64,000 nucleotides of DNA from BOKV01 sp049289295 (lineage in GTDB: Bacteria; Pseudomonadota; Alphaproteobacteria; Rhizobiales; Rhizobiaceae). The notes beneath the pieces are model-generated. The model was not told where the DNA came from, did no database searches, and worked only from the letters and a program-made list of their open reading frames with translations. Of this stretch, positions 43,025 through 51,598 are shown in pieces (within the stretch, counting starts at the first letter, position 1; every line of letters begins with the position of its first letter). The translations under genes and the position numbers were made by a program. The stretch covers positions 124,001-188,000 of the forward strand of contig JBATLL010000041.1 of NCBI GenBank assembly GCA_049289295.1. Direction: 5' to 3'.

Positions 43025-44152
43025 ATGTCGTCACTTGAATCCGCCATGAAACAGGCCGTCAGCGACGATATCGTCAGCGAGGCTCAGGCGGGCCAGTTGC
43101 GGGTACTGTTTGCAGCGAGGGGGTTGCTTCATCCCCTGCCTGTCGCCGATGAACAGAGCCTCTTTCCCGATCTTGACCGACCCCTCGAAACGGATTTCGT
43201 CAATCCGGTCGAGGAAAGCGAAGCGCCGCGTTTTGTTCGCGGCTTCCATGATGTGCTGATCACGATCGGAATTGGCGCAGCCATCGGTGGGCTTTGGGGC
43301 CTTCTGGGGCCGATTGCTGCTATGGTTGCCGTACTGGTTCTGGCGGAAATCCTGGTCAAACGCCAGAGGCTCGCCCTGCCTGCCTTTGTCCTCACCCTGC
43401 TGCTTGCCGGCAGTGTTGCGCAACTGGCCTATATCGCGCTTGACGCTCAGATGCCCGACGACGGTGCGCTCAGGGGGCTTGCCCTGTTCTTCGTCATGCC
43501 ACTTGCGCTGGCGGGCTACTACTGGCGCTACCGGGTGCCGGCAGCACTTGCCCTGGTGATTGCGGGTATTGCTGCCCTGGCGTTCTTCCTAGTGGTCGTG
43601 ATGGTGGAAGGTATGGCGGGCAGCAAGGACATGTTCGCAAGCCATCCGCTGTTCATCGCCCTGACGGCGCTGCTGTTTGCCTGTGGCCTCTTCGCCATCG
43701 CGATGCAGTTCGACATGAAGGATCCCGGTCGAACGACACGGCGTTCGGACGTGGCCTTCTGGCTGCACCTGGCGACTGCACCTGCACTGCTCTATGCCGC
43801 ACTTGCGGTTGTCTTCCACAACAATACGGAAGGGTGGCTGGCAGGAGACCGCAAGCTGATCGAGGCGGTCATTGTGCTTTCGATCATCACCTTGATGATG
43901 GTGATCGGCATCATCATCGACCGTCGCGCCTTCGTGACATCCGGTCTCATCTCGCTTGGCGTGGCCATTGGCGTGATCGCAAAGGAAGCGAACGTGAATC
44001 TCACCGATTTCGCTGCGCTTCCAGTGTTCCTGGTGGGAATGATCGTGCTTGTGCTCGGTGTAGGCTGGCAGAGGCTGCGCGCCCTCGTGGTGGGACTGCT
44101 TCCCGCTGTCATCCGCGCGAAGTTGCCTCCCGTGCACATGGGACCGGCCTGA
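43025..44152 (+). CDS. Multi-spanning membrane protein, unknown function
   Basis: This is a 375-residue protein with about 90 soluble N-terminal residues (a proline-rich, acidic stretch) and ten hydrophobic helices. There is no charge-rich loop or motif that I recognise; the layout (short soluble domain plus ten helices) is like DUF2157- and DUF4401-type membrane proteins. The stop overlaps the DUF599 start by one base (TGATG), so the two are translated together. The ATG 43025 lies about 110 bases from the divergent permease. Confidence 0.75.
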   Translation: MSSLESAMKQAVSDDIVSEAQAGQLRVLFAARGLLHPLPVADEQSLFPDLDRPLETDFVNPVEESEAPRFVRGFHDVLITIGIGAAIGGLWGLLGPIAAMVAVLVLAEILVKRQRLALPAFVLTLLLAGSVAQLAYIALDAQMPDDGALRGLALFFVMPLALAGYYWRYRVPAALALVIAGIAALAFFLVVVMVEGMAGSKDMFASHPLFIALTALLFACGLFAIAMQFDMKDPGRTTRRSDVAFWLHLATAPALLYAALAVVFHNNTEGWLAGDRKLIEAVIVLSIITLMMVIGIIIDRRAFVTSGLISLGVAIGVIAKEANVNLTDFAALPVFLVGMIVLVLGVGWQRLRALVVGLLPAVIRAKLPPVHMGPA

Positions 44153-44844
44153 TGGCAACGCTTGCCGCAAGTCTCACGCGTGAAGATGTTGGTGCACTGA
44201 TCTTCTTCATGCTCGCCTGGTTTGCCTTCGAGTATGTCGTTGACCATTCGATCCTGAAGTTCAGGAGCCTGACCGGCCTCATGGCCCACAAGCGCCGCGA
44301 ATGGATGCTGGTGCTGGCGGATCGCGACATGCGCATGATCGACACGGCCATCATTACCGGACTTCAGCAGGGAGCGGCATTCTTCGGGTCTGCATCCATG
44401 CTGGCGCTCGGCGGATGTTTTGCACTGCTGGGCGCAACCGATCAGGTGCTGCAGATCTACCGGGACATTCCGGTTGCCGGAGACGTTACCCGCCAGTTGT
44501 TCGAGGCAAAGGTCCTGGGGCTGATCGTGATTTTCGTCTACGCCTTCTTCAAGTTCGCCTGGGCGTATCGTCTGTTCAACTACTGCTCGATCCTCATTGG
44601 CGCTGTGCCGCATGTAAACGATGCGAGCCTAGAGGAGCGGCGCAGGGAGGCCATGAAGGCAGGTGAGATGAACATCAATGCCAGCAGGCATTTCACGGCC
44701 GGCCTGCGCGGCATTTTCTTCGCGCTCGCCTATCTCGGCTGGTTCGTGGGGCCGTTCTATCTGGCGGGTTCGACGCTCTTCGTGGTCATCGTGCTAGCGC
44801 GCCGACAGTATTTTTCAAAGGCTAGGAACATTCTGGCGCGGTAG
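44152..44844 (+). CDS. DUF599 membrane protein
   Basis: This is a 230-residue membrane protein of the DUF599 family with about four helices. Conserved stretches are LAWFAFEYVVDHSILK at the start, MAHKRREWMLVLADRDMRMID in the cytoplasmic loop, FKFAWAYRLFNYCSILIGAVP and NASRHFTAGLRGIFFALAYLGW. The function is unknown. It starts one base into the stop of the preceding gene and converges on ychF with 10 bases between stops. Confidence 0.87.
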   Translation: MATLAASLTREDVGALIFFMLAWFAFEYVVDHSILKFRSLTGLMAHKRREWMLVLADRDMRMIDTAIITGLQQGAAFFGSASMLALGGCFALLGATDQVLQIYRDIPVAGDVTRQLFEAKVLGLIVIFVYAFFKFAWAYRLFNYCSILIGAVPHVNDASLEERRREAMKAGEMNINASRHFTAGLRGIFFALAYLGWFVGPFYLAGSTLFVVIVLARRQYFSKARNILAR

Positions 44845-44854
44845 ATGGCCGGGT

Positions 44855-45958
44855 TCAGGTGTTGAACTTGAACAACATCACGTCGCCATCCTGGACGACA
44901 TATTCCTTGCCTTCATCGCGGGCCTTGCCAGCTTCCTTGGCCGCCACTTCGCCACCCAGCGTGACATAGTCATTATAGGCAATCGTCTGGGCGCGAATGA
45001 ATCCGCGTTCGAAATCGGTGTGAATGACGCCGGCAGCCTGGGGTGCGCGGGAACCCTTGCGTACTGTCCAGGCCCGCGTTTCCTTTGGACCGGCGGTGAA
45101 ATAGGTAATCAGGTTCAAAAGGCGATAGCCTGCCGCGATGAGCCGGTCCAGGCCGGACTCCGCAAGGCCGTTCATGGCCAGGAACTCCGGCTGTTCGTCC
45201 TCCGCCATCTGGGCGATCTCTTCCTCGATGCGCGCAGAAATGACCACGGTCTCCGCGCCTTCTGACGCAGCAAGCTGCGCAACCTTCTGCGTCCAGTCGT
45301 TGCCGTTTGCGGCATCCGCCTCGTCTACATTGCAGACATAGAGGACCGGCTTTGACGTCAACAGGTTGAGGCTCTTGAGAATGCGTATGCCTTCGCCATC
45401 AAGCGTCTTGAGAAGGGCGCGCGCAGGCTTGCCATCGCGAAGCAACGCCAGGGCTTCTTCCATGACCGGCAGCAGGGCGGCTGCCTCCTTGTCCTTGCCC
45501 GAGGCGCGCTTGCGGAATTGGTCCGTGCGCCGTTCCAGGCTTTCGAGGTCCGCCAGCATCAGTTCGGTATCAATGGTGCCGATATCGGCAATGGGATCAA
45601 TTCGCCCTTCGACATGCGTGATGTCGTCGTTCTCGAAGCAGCGCACGACATGCACCACGGCATCGACTTCGCGGATGTTGGCAAGGAATTGGTTGCCGAG
45701 GCCTTCGCCCTTCGACGCACCGCGTACCAGGCCTGCAATGTCCACGAAGGCAATGCGGGTCGGGATGATTTCCTTTGACCCGGCTACACCGGCAATCATC
45801 TTGAGCCGGGAATCGGGTACAGCCACTTCGCCGGTGTTCGGCTCGATGGTGCAGAAAGGATAGTTTGCCGCCTGTGCAGCAGCGGTTTTTGTCAGAGCGT
45901 TGAAGAGCGTGGACTTGCCGACATTTGGCAGGCCCACGATACCGCATTTGAAACCCAT
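44855..45958 (-). CDS. ychF: Redox-regulated ATPase YchF
   Basis: This is a 367-residue Obg-like P-loop ATPase that binds ribosomes. Walker A is GLPNVGKST at residues 8-16, the G2/G3 elements follow (FVDIAGLVRGAS near 69), and a coiled coil (about 130-200) leads to the C-terminal TGS domain with GFIRAQTIAYNDYV. A G4 NxxE-type motif instead of NKxD explains the preference for ATP in the family. It is last in the prs-rplY-pth-ychF block and begins 78 bases after pth. Confidence 0.95.
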   Translation of the reverse strand: MGFKCGIVGLPNVGKSTLFNALTKTAAAQAANYPFCTIEPNTGEVAVPDSRLKMIAGVAGSKEIIPTRIAFVDIAGLVRGASKGEGLGNQFLANIREVDAVVHVVRCFENDDITHVEGRIDPIADIGTIDTELMLADLESLERRTDQFRKRASGKDKEAAALLPVMEEALALLRDGKPARALLKTLDGEGIRILKSLNLLTSKPVLYVCNVDEADAANGNDWTQKVAQLAASEGAETVVISARIEEEIAQMAEDEQPEFLAMNGLAESGLDRLIAAGYRLLNLITYFTAGPKETRAWTVRKGSRAPQAAGVIHTDFERGFIRAQTIAYNDYVTLGGEVAAKEAGKARDEGKEYVVQDGDVMLFKFNT

Positions 45959-46036
45959 GGGATCTGGTCCGTGTCTTTGGGGAAATATGTTGCGCAGGCT
46001 TTGCCGGAAGGATGGCCAAAGGTCAAGCGCCGGGCC

Positions 46037-46735
46037 TCACTCTTTGCCGAACAGCTTCCTGAGCATTTCGGCCATGGGGCCTTTGGTCGGCAATTGTGCA
46101 GCCTTGCCGGATTGCCGCGCCTGACGGATGTGGCTCTGGGTTTTCGGCTTGTCGCTTCTTGCGCCCTGGCTCCCGGCTGCAAGCGCCACCTTGTTCATGA
46201 AGCTGGAATCCTCACCTGTTGCCAGCAATGGCGCAGCATCGGCGATTGCCTGCAGGAATGGCTCCAGCCATTCGGCATCGACCTTTGCGAAGTCACCCAG
46301 AACATGGCCATGGACGCGGTTCTTGTCTCCGGGGTGGCCAATGCCAAGGCGGACCCTGCGATAGTCCTTGCCACAATGCGCATCAATGGAGCGGATGCCA
46401 TTGTGTCCGCCCGCGCCGCCACCTGTCTTAATGCGTATCTTGCCTGGCGCAAGATCCAGTTCGTCGTAGATCACCACGAGGTCGGCTGGAGAAAGCTTGT
46501 AGAAGCGCATGGCTTCCGAAACGGACTCGCCAGAACGGTTCATGAAGGTCTGCGGCTTGAGCAACAGGACCTTTTCGGTTCCCAACTGACCTTCAGCCAG
46601 ATCACCCTTGAACTTCTTTCGCCAGGGCGAAAACGAATGGCGGCGGGATATTGCATCCGCCGCCATGAAGCCAATATTGTGCCTGTTGCCTGAATAGGCG
46701 TCTCCAGGATTTCCCAAACCTGCAATCAGAAGCAT
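46037..46735 (-). CDS. pth: Peptidyl-tRNA hydrolase
   Basis: This is a 232-residue enzyme that frees tRNA from peptidyl-tRNA. The active site His is in RHNIGFMAAD (His19), and KPQTFMNRSGESV, VIYDELDL and GGGAGGHNGIRS are the substrate-binding motifs. The C-terminal 40 residues are a low-complexity extension (SDKPKTQSHIRQARQSGKAA) that is common in Rhizobiales. A 45-base gap separates it from rplY. Confidence 0.96.
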   Translation of the reverse strand: MLLIAGLGNPGDAYSGNRHNIGFMAADAISRRHSFSPWRKKFKGDLAEGQLGTEKVLLLKPQTFMNRSGESVSEAMRFYKLSPADLVVIYDELDLAPGKIRIKTGGGAGGHNGIRSIDAHCGKDYRRVRLGIGHPGDKNRVHGHVLGDFAKVDAEWLEPFLQAIADAAPLLATGEDSSFMNKVALAAGSQGARSDKPKTQSHIRQARQSGKAAQLPTKGPMAEMLRKLFGKE

Positions 46736-46760
46736 GGTTCAAGGTCCTCGCGAACCGTTT

Positions 46761-46778
46761 CAGGCCGTGCTTGGCCTG
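46761..46778 (-). other. Hairpin between rplY and pth
   Basis: CAGGCC (46761-46766) and GGCCTG (46773-46778) with a 6-base loop lie two bases beyond the rplY stop on the minus strand. The tail on that strand is A-rich, not T-rich, so it is not a standard terminator; it may be an mRNA processing or stability element. Confidence 0.35.
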
Positions 46779-46780
46779 TT

Positions 46781-47410
46781 TCAGTCTTCAGCGGTTTCTT
46801 CGTCGGCTTCACCACCTGCTTCGCTTTCATCGGAACGCGAGGCAGACGAACCAGCAATGGTCGCGATGGTGAAGTCGCGATCGCTGATTGTCGGCTTGGA
46901 GCCTTCCGGCAGGTTCACGTGGCTGATGTGGATGGAATCGCCAATGTCCCAGCCTTCGAGATTGATCTCGAGGAATTCCGGAATTGCGTTGGCCAGTACT
47001 TCCAGTTCCACTTCGTGGCGAACGATGTTGAGTACGCCGCCGCGCTTGAGGCCCGGTGAAGCTTCCTCGTTCGTGAAGTGCACCGGAATGTCTACAACAA
47101 CGCGCGAATTGGCGGTGATGCGCAGGAAGTCTACATGCGTGATGAAGTCACGCACGGGATCGACCTGGTAGTCCTTCGGCAGGACCCGGTGCTTTTCGCC
47201 GTTGACGTCAAGCGTGGCTACCGTGGTCATGAAACCGCCGGCGTTCAGAAGCAGCGACAGTTCCTTGAACGGAACGGCGATGGGAAGGGGTTCTTTCTTG
47301 TCGCCGTAAATAACGGCGGGCACCATTGCGTTTCTGCGATATTCACGGGCAGCCCCCTTGCCGACCCGTTCGCGCAATTGTGCCTTGAGCTCGTATGTAT
47401 CGTGGCTCAT
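46781..47410 (-). CDS. rplY: 50S ribosomal protein L25 (CTC form)
   Basis: This is a 209-residue L25/general stress protein CTC that binds 5S rRNA. The N-terminal L25 domain reads MSHDTYELKAQLRERVGKGA and VPAVIYGDKKEP. The C-terminal TL5-type beta domain follows (HVDFLRI, FTNEEASPG) and the last 20 residues are acidic (ESEAGGEADEETAED). ATG 47410 is set by family alignment. It lies between prs and pth in related genomes; here chrBA stands between it and prs. The 5' region contains hairpins that could serve autogenous control, as described for rplY in E. coli. Confidence 0.95.
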   Translation of the reverse strand: MSHDTYELKAQLRERVGKGAAREYRRNAMVPAVIYGDKKEPLPIAVPFKELSLLLNAGGFMTTVATLDVNGEKHRVLPKDYQVDPVRDFITHVDFLRITANSRVVVDIPVHFTNEEASPGLKRGGVLNIVRHEVELEVLANAIPEFLEINLEGWDIGDSIHISHVNLPEGSKPTISDRDFTIATIAGSSASRSDESEAGGEADEETAED

Positions 47411-47712
47411 GGCTAGTCCTTTCAACTTGCAGAGGGCATCCCCGACAGGCCTGCCTGCGGGGAATTGCCGTGCTGGAGCATGCTCCAAACACAACAAGCC
47501 CGCGCTGCCTCCAAGGGTGTCTGCGCGGGCAGGGGGCTTATAGGGCGAATGTGGAATAATCGCAAGTGCCTACGCCCGATCAGCATAGTCTGCGGTACTG
47601 CTTGACACTGTGCTCCAGGCACTGTCAATTGGCTGTATGGGGTTTGCGACTACCCCGTGAGGCGGCAGCCCAAAGCTCGCGTCCGATCTTTTCCAATTGA
47701 AAGGTGGGCGCT
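47411..47712. other. 302-base divergent region between rplY and chrB
   Basis: Three structures stand out. TGGAGCATGCTCCA (47474-47487) is a perfect palindrome, and GCCCGCGC (47498-47505) / GCGCGGGC (47523-47530) is an 8-pair inverted repeat; both fall in the rplY 5' leader. The nested inverted repeat at 47602-47628 lies nearer chrB and is listed separately. I see no gene here. Confidence 0.65.
47602..47628. promoter_or_regulatory. Nested inverted repeat upstream of chrB, candidate operator
   Basis: TTGACA-CT-GTGC-TCCAG-GCAC-TGTCAA pairs six outer and four inner bases, with a CT bulge. It lies 85 bases before the chrB start. Each outer arm is also a perfect -35 hexamer on one strand, but I found no good -10 at 16-18 bases. 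ChrB proteins act as chromate-responsive regulators in some bacteria, so this could be their site; that is inference. Confidence 0.45.
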
Positions 47713-48531
47713 ATGCCGTCAATTTCAGAGATTACCGTTTCCCAGATTTCTCGCCTGATTGGTACACCGGCTGCGCCGGTGCTGATCGATGTATGTACCG
47801 ACAAGGACTTCGAGGCCGACCCGAGGCTCATTCCAACTGCGTTCCGACATCCCTTTGCCAGCATCGCGGAGCTTGCGCCCAGCCTTCGGGAGAAGCGGGT
47901 CGTGGTCATTTGTCAGAAGGGTCTGAAACTGAGCCAGGGTGCGGCGGCCATATTGCGTGCACATGGGATTGCAGCGGAAAGCCTGGAGGGTGGGAATCTA
48001 GCATGGTGCGATGCTGGTGAACCGCTGATACCCTTGAACAAGTTGCCACCGTGCAGCGTCGACGGTACCACACGTTGGGTTACCCGGTATCGGCCGAAGA
48101 TCGACCGCATAGCGTGCCCATGGCTCATCCGCAGATTTGTCGATCCGTTGGCAGAGTTTCTTTTCGTCGAACCCTCGCAAGTGGAAAATGTCGCCAGGCA
48201 TTTCAATGCCACGCCATTCGACATTGAAGGCGTATTCTGGAGTCACCGGGGTGAGTTTTGCACTTTCGACACCATGATCGAGGAGTTCCAGTTGGGAACC
48301 GTCGCACTGAAACGACTGGCCGTTGTCGTGCGTGGAGCCGACACTGATCGCCACGATCTCGCGCCGCAAGCCGCAGGCTTGCTGGCTGCATCGCTCGGTC
48401 TCTCGCGCATGTATCGTGATGACCTGGCCCAACTGGAGGCAGGTGTGGGCCTGTATGATGCGTTCTATCGTTGGGCGCGCGATGCGAGTGAAGAAGGTCA
48501 CGACTGGCCAGCACCTGGCGCAGGATCGTGA
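47713..48531 (+). CDS. chrB: ChrB: rhodanese plus chromate-resistance domain
   Basis: This is a 272-residue two-domain protein. A rhodanese domain (VLIDVCTDKDFEAD, then VVICQKGLKLSQGAAAIL, with Cys as sulfur-accepting residue) fills residues 15-110. The ChrB C-terminal domain follows (TRYRPKIDRIACPWLIRRFVD at about 128-148 and EGVFWSHRGEFCTFDTMIEEF). ChrB raises chromate resistance and may sense chromate. ATG 47713 follows AAAGGTGG; GTG 47704 is an alternative. It overlaps or abuts chrA and sits in a translation operon of the opposite strand. Confidence 0.9.
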   Translation: MPSISEITVSQISRLIGTPAAPVLIDVCTDKDFEADPRLIPTAFRHPFASIAELAPSLREKRVVVICQKGLKLSQGAAAILRAHGIAAESLEGGNLAWCDAGEPLIPLNKLPPCSVDGTTRWVTRYRPKIDRIACPWLIRRFVDPLAEFLFVEPSQVENVARHFNATPFDIEGVFWSHRGEFCTFDTMIEEFQLGTVALKRLAVVVRGADTDRHDLAPQAAGLLAASLGLSRMYRDDLAQLEAGVGLYDAFYRWARDASEEGHDWPAPGAGS

Positions 48532-48533
48532 TC

Positions 48534-49862
48534 ATGCCGGACAGGCAACCAGCCACCGATCAACGACTTTCCGAACCTGTGGGATTCGACCTGTTTTTCC
48601 GGACATTCGGCAAAATCGGACTTCTGTCTTTTGGCGGACCGGCAGGGCAAATTGCGCTGATGCACAGAATACTGGTTGATGAAAGGCGTTGGCTCGGCGA
48701 GCGCCAGTTCCTGCATGCGCTGAATTTCTGCATGTTGCTTCCTGGTCCGGAAGCAATGCAACTCGCCGCCTATGCCGGATGGCTGATGAATGGAGTCCGT
48801 GGCGGGATCATTGCTGGACTGCTCTTCATTCTGCCGGGCGCGGCAGTCTTGATCGCGTTGTCACTCCTATATGCAGTTTTTGGTGAATTGCCTTTGGTTA
48901 TCGGGCTTCTGTTCGGGCTTAAGGCTGCCGTCCTGGCAATTGTCGTTCAGGCTCTTTCAAAAGTGGCAAAGCGCGCACTGAGCGGAACGGGCAGTTTATT
49001 GCTGGCTATTGCAGCCTTTGTCGGGCTAGCCGTCTTTTCAGTGCCGTTTCCGCTGATCGTCCTGCTGGCAATGCTGATCGGCATCGCAGTTCCCTCGCAG
49101 TTTGTCAAACTTGGCATGGCGGACGCCAGCCCTGGTTTGGCTCAGATGCCCATTGCAAACCGTCACCTTCTGTCAATGACAGCATGGACCCTGGTTTTAT
49201 GGGTTTTGCCTCTTGTGGGTCTGGTTCATTTTCTGGGTGGCGATTCCGTCTACACAAAGGAAGGACTGTTCTTTTCGAAAGCTGCGATCGTAACTTTCGG
49301 TGGTGCGTATGCGGTGCTCACCTATGCCGGGCAACAGGCCGTAGAAACGCTCAACTGGTTGCAGCCGGGCGAAATGCTGACCGGTCTAGGACTGGCGGAA
49401 ACAACGCCGGGACCGCTCATTCTGGTGTTGGTCTTCATCGGGTTTCTGGCTGGCTTCAGGTATGGCAACTTCGCTGACCCGGTTGTCGGCGGTCTCCTTG
49501 GAGCCATTATCACGCTTTGGTTCACCTTCGTCCCATGCTTCCTGTGGGTCTTTGGAGGCGCGCCCTATATGGAGAAGCTGAGCGGCAGTCCAATTGCTTC
49601 AGGGGCGCTCGCAGCCGTTACTGCTGCGGTTGTGGGTGTGATCGCGAACCTGTCCTTGTGGTTTGGGTTGCATGTCCTCTTTAGAGAAACCACGATCATT
49701 GACCTGGGTCCTGCCAGTATGGCCATTCCCGTGCTTGAAAGCTTTGACTGGCGGGCAGGAATGATTGGACTCGGGGCGGGGCTGTTGATCTGGCGTGGGG
49801 CAGGGCTGATTACAGTATTGTCACTATGCATTGCAGTCGGCATTGCCGTCGGCACGCAATGA
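48534..49862 (+). CDS. chrA: Chromate efflux transporter ChrA
   Basis: This is a 442-residue inner-membrane protein of the CHR superfamily that exports chromate, with two homologous halves: first FFRTFGKIGLLSFGGPAGQI and LPGPEAMQLAAYAGWLMNG, second VTFGGAYAVLTYAGQQAV and LAETTPGPLILVLVFIGF. ATG 48534 has AGGA eight bases upstream; a GTG at 48528 overlaps the chrB stop. It ends six bases before the prs stop on the opposite strand. A 60-base stretch in its middle (48841-48900) contains 27 G+C by hand count, against 34 of 60 in prs (50161-50220), a modest hint of transfer. Confidence 0.93.
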   Translation: MPDRQPATDQRLSEPVGFDLFFRTFGKIGLLSFGGPAGQIALMHRILVDERRWLGERQFLHALNFCMLLPGPEAMQLAAYAGWLMNGVRGGIIAGLLFILPGAAVLIALSLLYAVFGELPLVIGLLFGLKAAVLAIVVQALSKVAKRALSGTGSLLLAIAAFVGLAVFSVPFPLIVLLAMLIGIAVPSQFVKLGMADASPGLAQMPIANRHLLSMTAWTLVLWVLPLVGLVHFLGGDSVYTKEGLFFSKAAIVTFGGAYAVLTYAGQQAVETLNWLQPGEMLTGLGLAETTPGPLILVLVFIGFLAGFRYGNFADPVVGGLLGAIITLWFTFVPCFLWVFGGAPYMEKLSGSPIASGALAAVTAAVVGVIANLSLWFGLHVLFRETTIIDLGPASMAIPVLESFDWRAGMIGLGAGLLIWRGAGLITVLSLCIAVGIAVGTQ

Positions 49863-49868
49863 TGAGCG

Positions 49869-50801
49869 TCAGTCGAAAAGGCTTGAGACCGATTTTTCCA
49901 GCGCCGTGCGGTTGACCGCTTCGCCTACCAGGTCCGCGACCGAAACCACGCGAATGTTGCGGGCGGTCTCGATGGCCGATGTCGGCTGAATGGAATTGGT
50001 GATCACGAGTTCCTTGAGTTTGGAAGCCGTGATTCTTGCTACTGCACCACCCGACAGGACGCCGTGGGTGATGTAGGCGGTCACGCTCGCAGCGCCGATC
50101 TTCAGCAGCGCGTCTGCAGCATTGCACAGCGTTCCGCCAGAATCGATGATATCGTCGATGAGGAGGCAATCCTTGCCCGACACGTTGCCGATGACATTCA
50201 TCACTTCCGATTCGCCCGGACGCTCGCGGCGCTTGTCGACAATGGCAAGCTGGGCATCAAGGCGTTTGGCCAGGGATCGCGCACGGATCACGCCGCCCAC
50301 GTCCGGCGACACGACCACGATGTTTTCAAGGTCGTAATTTTCCTTCACATCCATCGCCAGAACGGGGACAGCGAAAAGATTGTCGGTTGGAATGTCGAAG
50401 AAACCCTGGATCTGGGCGGCATGCAGATCGAGTGTCAGCACACGGTCAGCGCCCGCCTTTGTGATCATGTTGGCGACAAGCTTTGCCGAAATCGGTGTGC
50501 GGGGACCAGGTTTACGGTCCTGGCGGGCATATCCGAAATAGGGCAGCACTGCCGTGATCCTTTTTGCCGATGCGCGTTTGAGCGCATCGATCATGATCAG
50601 CAGTTCCATCAGGTGGTCGTTTGCCGGATAGGACGTGGACTGAAGGATGAAGCAATCCTCGCCGCGCACATTTTCCAGGATCTCCACGAAGATTTCCTGA
50701 TCCGCAAACCGTCGGACATTCGCCTTGCCCAGAGGAATGTCCAGATACCGCGTGATCTGCTCTGCGAGGACGCGGTTCGAATTGCCTGCAAAAATTTTCA
50801 T
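49869..50801 (-). CDS. prs: Ribose-phosphate pyrophosphokinase
   Basis: This is a 310-residue enzyme making PRPP from ribose 5-phosphate and ATP, which feeds nucleotide, His and Trp synthesis and the apt gene product. The class I signature includes FADQEIFVEI, YFGYARQDRK and the PRPP site CLLIDDIIDSGGTL at about 215-228. The ATG at 50801 gives family length. It normally lies just upstream of rplY in relatives; here chrBA is inserted between them. Confidence 0.96.
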   Translation of the reverse strand: MKIFAGNSNRVLAEQITRYLDIPLGKANVRRFADQEIFVEILENVRGEDCFILQSTSYPANDHLMELLIMIDALKRASAKRITAVLPYFGYARQDRKPGPRTPISAKLVANMITKAGADRVLTLDLHAAQIQGFFDIPTDNLFAVPVLAMDVKENYDLENIVVVSPDVGGVIRARSLAKRLDAQLAIVDKRRERPGESEVMNVIGNVSGKDCLLIDDIIDSGGTLCNAADALLKIGAASVTAYITHGVLSGGAVARITASKLKELVITNSIQPTSAIETARNIRVVSVADLVGEAVNRTALEKSVSSLFD

Positions 50802-50917
50802 GGGTTGTTGCCAGCAGCTTTGAATCCTGGCGGGTGTATAGGCGATGGGTTCGCACCTATCAACGCAAGAATGGTGTTTTCAACGATTTGAATTGTCCTG
50901 GACGGCGAAATCGCCCT

Positions 50918-51553
50918 TCAGCCCGCGTTGCGGGTGGACAGCCAGGTGCGCAGGCTGGCCATAGTCGTGTCGGAGACGCGCTTGAGCATGTCCTCATTGA
51001 TGGCGACCCAGGGGTCACCTGCAGCGGCTGGTCCGCGCTCCTGACCCGATATCCGGTGAACGCGGCTGCCATTGGCATCCAGCACGTCCCAGACATAGAC
51101 GAGTATGGTGCCGGACCCGTCATTGAGTGCGGAGAAGTATCCCTTTACCTGGAAGCGCGCGCCCTGCTCCACCGAAACGACAACGGGAACCTGATTGGCC
51201 TGAGCGGAACTGCGCATGGCGCCCGCCAGCGAAGTGACGGCTGACTGCGGTGCGCCGGTGACCGGCAGGAAAGCTACCGGTGAAGTGGGCCCCAGGCTGG
51301 CGACCTGCTGGTTGCTGCCTGATGACGGTTCGGCAAGAAGCGCCGTCTGTCCACCAACGCCCTGTGCGGGCTGTGGAGAAGATGTCGTGGTGTTGGAAAC
51401 TCTGGCTGAGCCAAGTCCCTCGGACAGGGAGCCGGAATTGCATGCAGCGAGGGACAGGGCGGCAAGAAGAAGCGTGCTGCGGCAGGCAAGGACGAGCGTT
51501 CGCCGCGCCGCGCCGGCACCCGCGATCCTGTCCATCCCCATGCCGATTTTCAT
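50918..51553 (-). CDS. Lipoprotein, unknown function
   Basis: This is a 211-residue lipoprotein. A signal segment ends in LSLAAC (lipobox, Cys38), then a low-complexity Ser/Gly/Thr/Gln stretch to about 110, and a compact domain with VPVVVSVEQGARFQVKGYFSA and ILVYVWDVLDANGSRVHRISGQE. I know no function; it is conserved near prs in Rhizobiales. ATG 51553 is my choice; GTG 51580 would extend it by nine residues. It lies 45 bases after the M24 gene and 116 bases before prs. Confidence 0.75.
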   Translation of the reverse strand: MKIGMGMDRIAGAGAARRTLVLACRSTLLLAALSLAACNSGSLSEGLGSARVSNTTTSSPQPAQGVGGQTALLAEPSSGSNQQVASLGPTSPVAFLPVTGAPQSAVTSLAGAMRSSAQANQVPVVVSVEQGARFQVKGYFSALNDGSGTILVYVWDVLDANGSRVHRISGQERGPAAAGDPWVAINEDMLKRVSDTTMASLRTWLSTRNAG

Positions 51554-51598
51554 CGTGCCGCCTCGAAGCTCATCATTCACCGAATCCCTGTTTAACCG

